Below are positions 63,483 to 64,000 of a DNA stretch of 64,000 bases, one piece after another. The notes beneath the pieces were generated by a model. That model ran no database searches, was not told where the DNA came from, and was given only the letters and a program-made list of their open reading frames with translations. Position numbers and translations under genes: made by a program. The first letter of the stretch is position 1. Every line of letters begins with the position of its first letter. Origin of the DNA: an uncultured Lachnospiraceae bacterium (GTDB taxonomy: Bacteria > Bacillota > Clostridia > Lachnospirales > Lachnospiraceae); contig CANPZI010000013.1 of assembly GCA_947588995.1 (NCBI GenBank), positions 1 through 64,000 on the forward strand. The letters run 5' to 3'.

Positions 63483-64000
63483 AGAGCTGTTCCAGCTGCG
63501 CGATACCCTCGTCGAACTTTTCTTTCCGCAGTTCGGTCTTGTTCTTAAACAGCGCTCTGGCATTGCCTGAAGCGATCTCGAAGAGGGAGCGCATGATCTG
63601 TATGATGGCACGTCCTGTCTGCGGATCGATCTCCTTGAGGGCCGTGCCGATTTTCTGAATACTCTGCAGCCAGTGTGCGGCGAAATCAATCAGGTTATCC
63701 GTCTCTGAAGCCAGCAGCACCCGATACAGGGTGTCCACGAACGTGTGCACCTGTTCCTGTGTGAGTGAGAGAATCCACTCATTCATCGCCTCATCCAGGA
63801 ATCTGCGTCCCGCGTAGAGGCCGCCGGCGCTCCTGAAGCGGTCGCCATCGACCAGCCAGGTGTAGGGATTGTGCTGCGCCAGCCCCAGTGTTTTGCTCTC
63901 CACCACCTCATACGCCCCGTCCGAATACAGGATCATGCCCACCAGCGAGGAGTGAGGAATCGTCTTGCGGATTCTGCCCGCAATCTCGCCGTAGGCTCCC
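63457..64000 (-). CDS. Mbeg1-like (DUF2974) protein, C-terminal part
   Basis: An open frame entering from the right edge; only its C-terminal 181 residues are visible. The segment running RKTIPHSSLVGMILY then AYEVVESKTLGLAQHNPYTW is typical of the Mbeg1-like alpha/beta hydrolase family, which acts in lipid or unknown substrate hydrolysis. The N-terminal nucleophile lies outside the window. Its 3' end overlaps the end of the convergent PuuD-like gene by 26 bases. Confidence 0.75.
   Translation of the reverse strand, partial: GAYGEIAGRIRKTIPHSSLVGMILYSDGAYEVVESKTLGLAQHNPYTWLVDGDRFRSAGGLYAGRRFLDEAMNEWILSLTQEQVHTFVDTLYRVLLASETDNLIDFAAHWLQSIQKIGTALKEIDPQTGRAIIQIMRSLFEIASGNARALFKNKTELRKEKFDEGIAQLEQLFTRQTPDA

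Overview
The window looks like the chromosome of a spore-forming anaerobic clostridium, most likely Lachnospiraceae. Support comes from the complete spoIIIAA-AH operon, spoIVB, a Spo0A effector domain, SpoVB and coat proteins, the asp23-nusB-xseAB-ispA-dxs-tlyA-nadK-argR-recN gene order, a Trp T-box, a type A RNase P RNA, and the fairly high GC content. I saw no prophage, insertion sequence or CRISPR array. Almost everything is encoded on the minus strand, so most operons read from high to low coordinates.

Region by region. 1-4 kb: two small spore-coat proteins, a SpoVB-type flippase and glycogen synthase. 4-6 kb: the spo0A/spoIVB locus. Here the Spo0A protein consists of the DNA-binding effector domain behind a short N-terminus; the phospho-receiver domain is absent. 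6-15.3 kb: one long housekeeping operon from asp23 to recN (cell envelope, transcription, DNA repair, isoprenoids, NADP, arginine control). 15.4-19.4 kb: deoB-prfC-transglutaminase. 19.4-24.7 kb: spoIIIA operon behind a sigma-E-like promoter. 24.7-29.5 kb: rarA, then a TrpXYZ-type ABC importer under a T-box with a UGG (Trp) specifier. 29.7-39.1 kb: a looser set with a PHP phosphoesterase, a CmpB-like membrane protein, two CobW-type GTPases (one fused to a YcgQ/DUF1980-like domain, one with a very long His tract), an ABC-2 exporter, an aldose epimerase, a trypsin-like protease and a secreted protein of unknown function. 39.3-46.5 kb: a small RHH protein, rnpB, and the dgt-dnaG-rpoD-trmK-nucleoside kinase cluster.

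46.6-49.7 kb holds an alpha/beta hydrolase divergent from a condensation-domain acyltransferase and a zinc-ribbon membrane protein (DUF6320). 49.7-52.3 kb: DUF4125, a GerMN lipoprotein and nagA. 52.3-53.6 kb: a double-domain hemerythrin flanked by two different tRNA-Leu genes (CAG and AAG anticodons). 53.8-56.4 kb: an inositol monophosphatase-like enzyme, a split ChrA pair and a ThiT-like transporter. 56.4-63.5 kb: a polyamine island with an XRE-cupin regulator, potABCD, a GNAT-membrane fusion protein directly after potD, and a divergent PuuD-like glutamine amidotransferase. A Mbeg1-like (DUF2974) gene runs off the right edge.

The items most worth a second look are the receiver-less Spo0A, the GNAT-membrane protein of the pot operon, the CobW-DUF1980 fusion, a 33-bp repeat that follows terminators, and an over-represented GGTTTACATAA word. 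All functional calls rest on reading motifs and gene order by eye; no database search was run.
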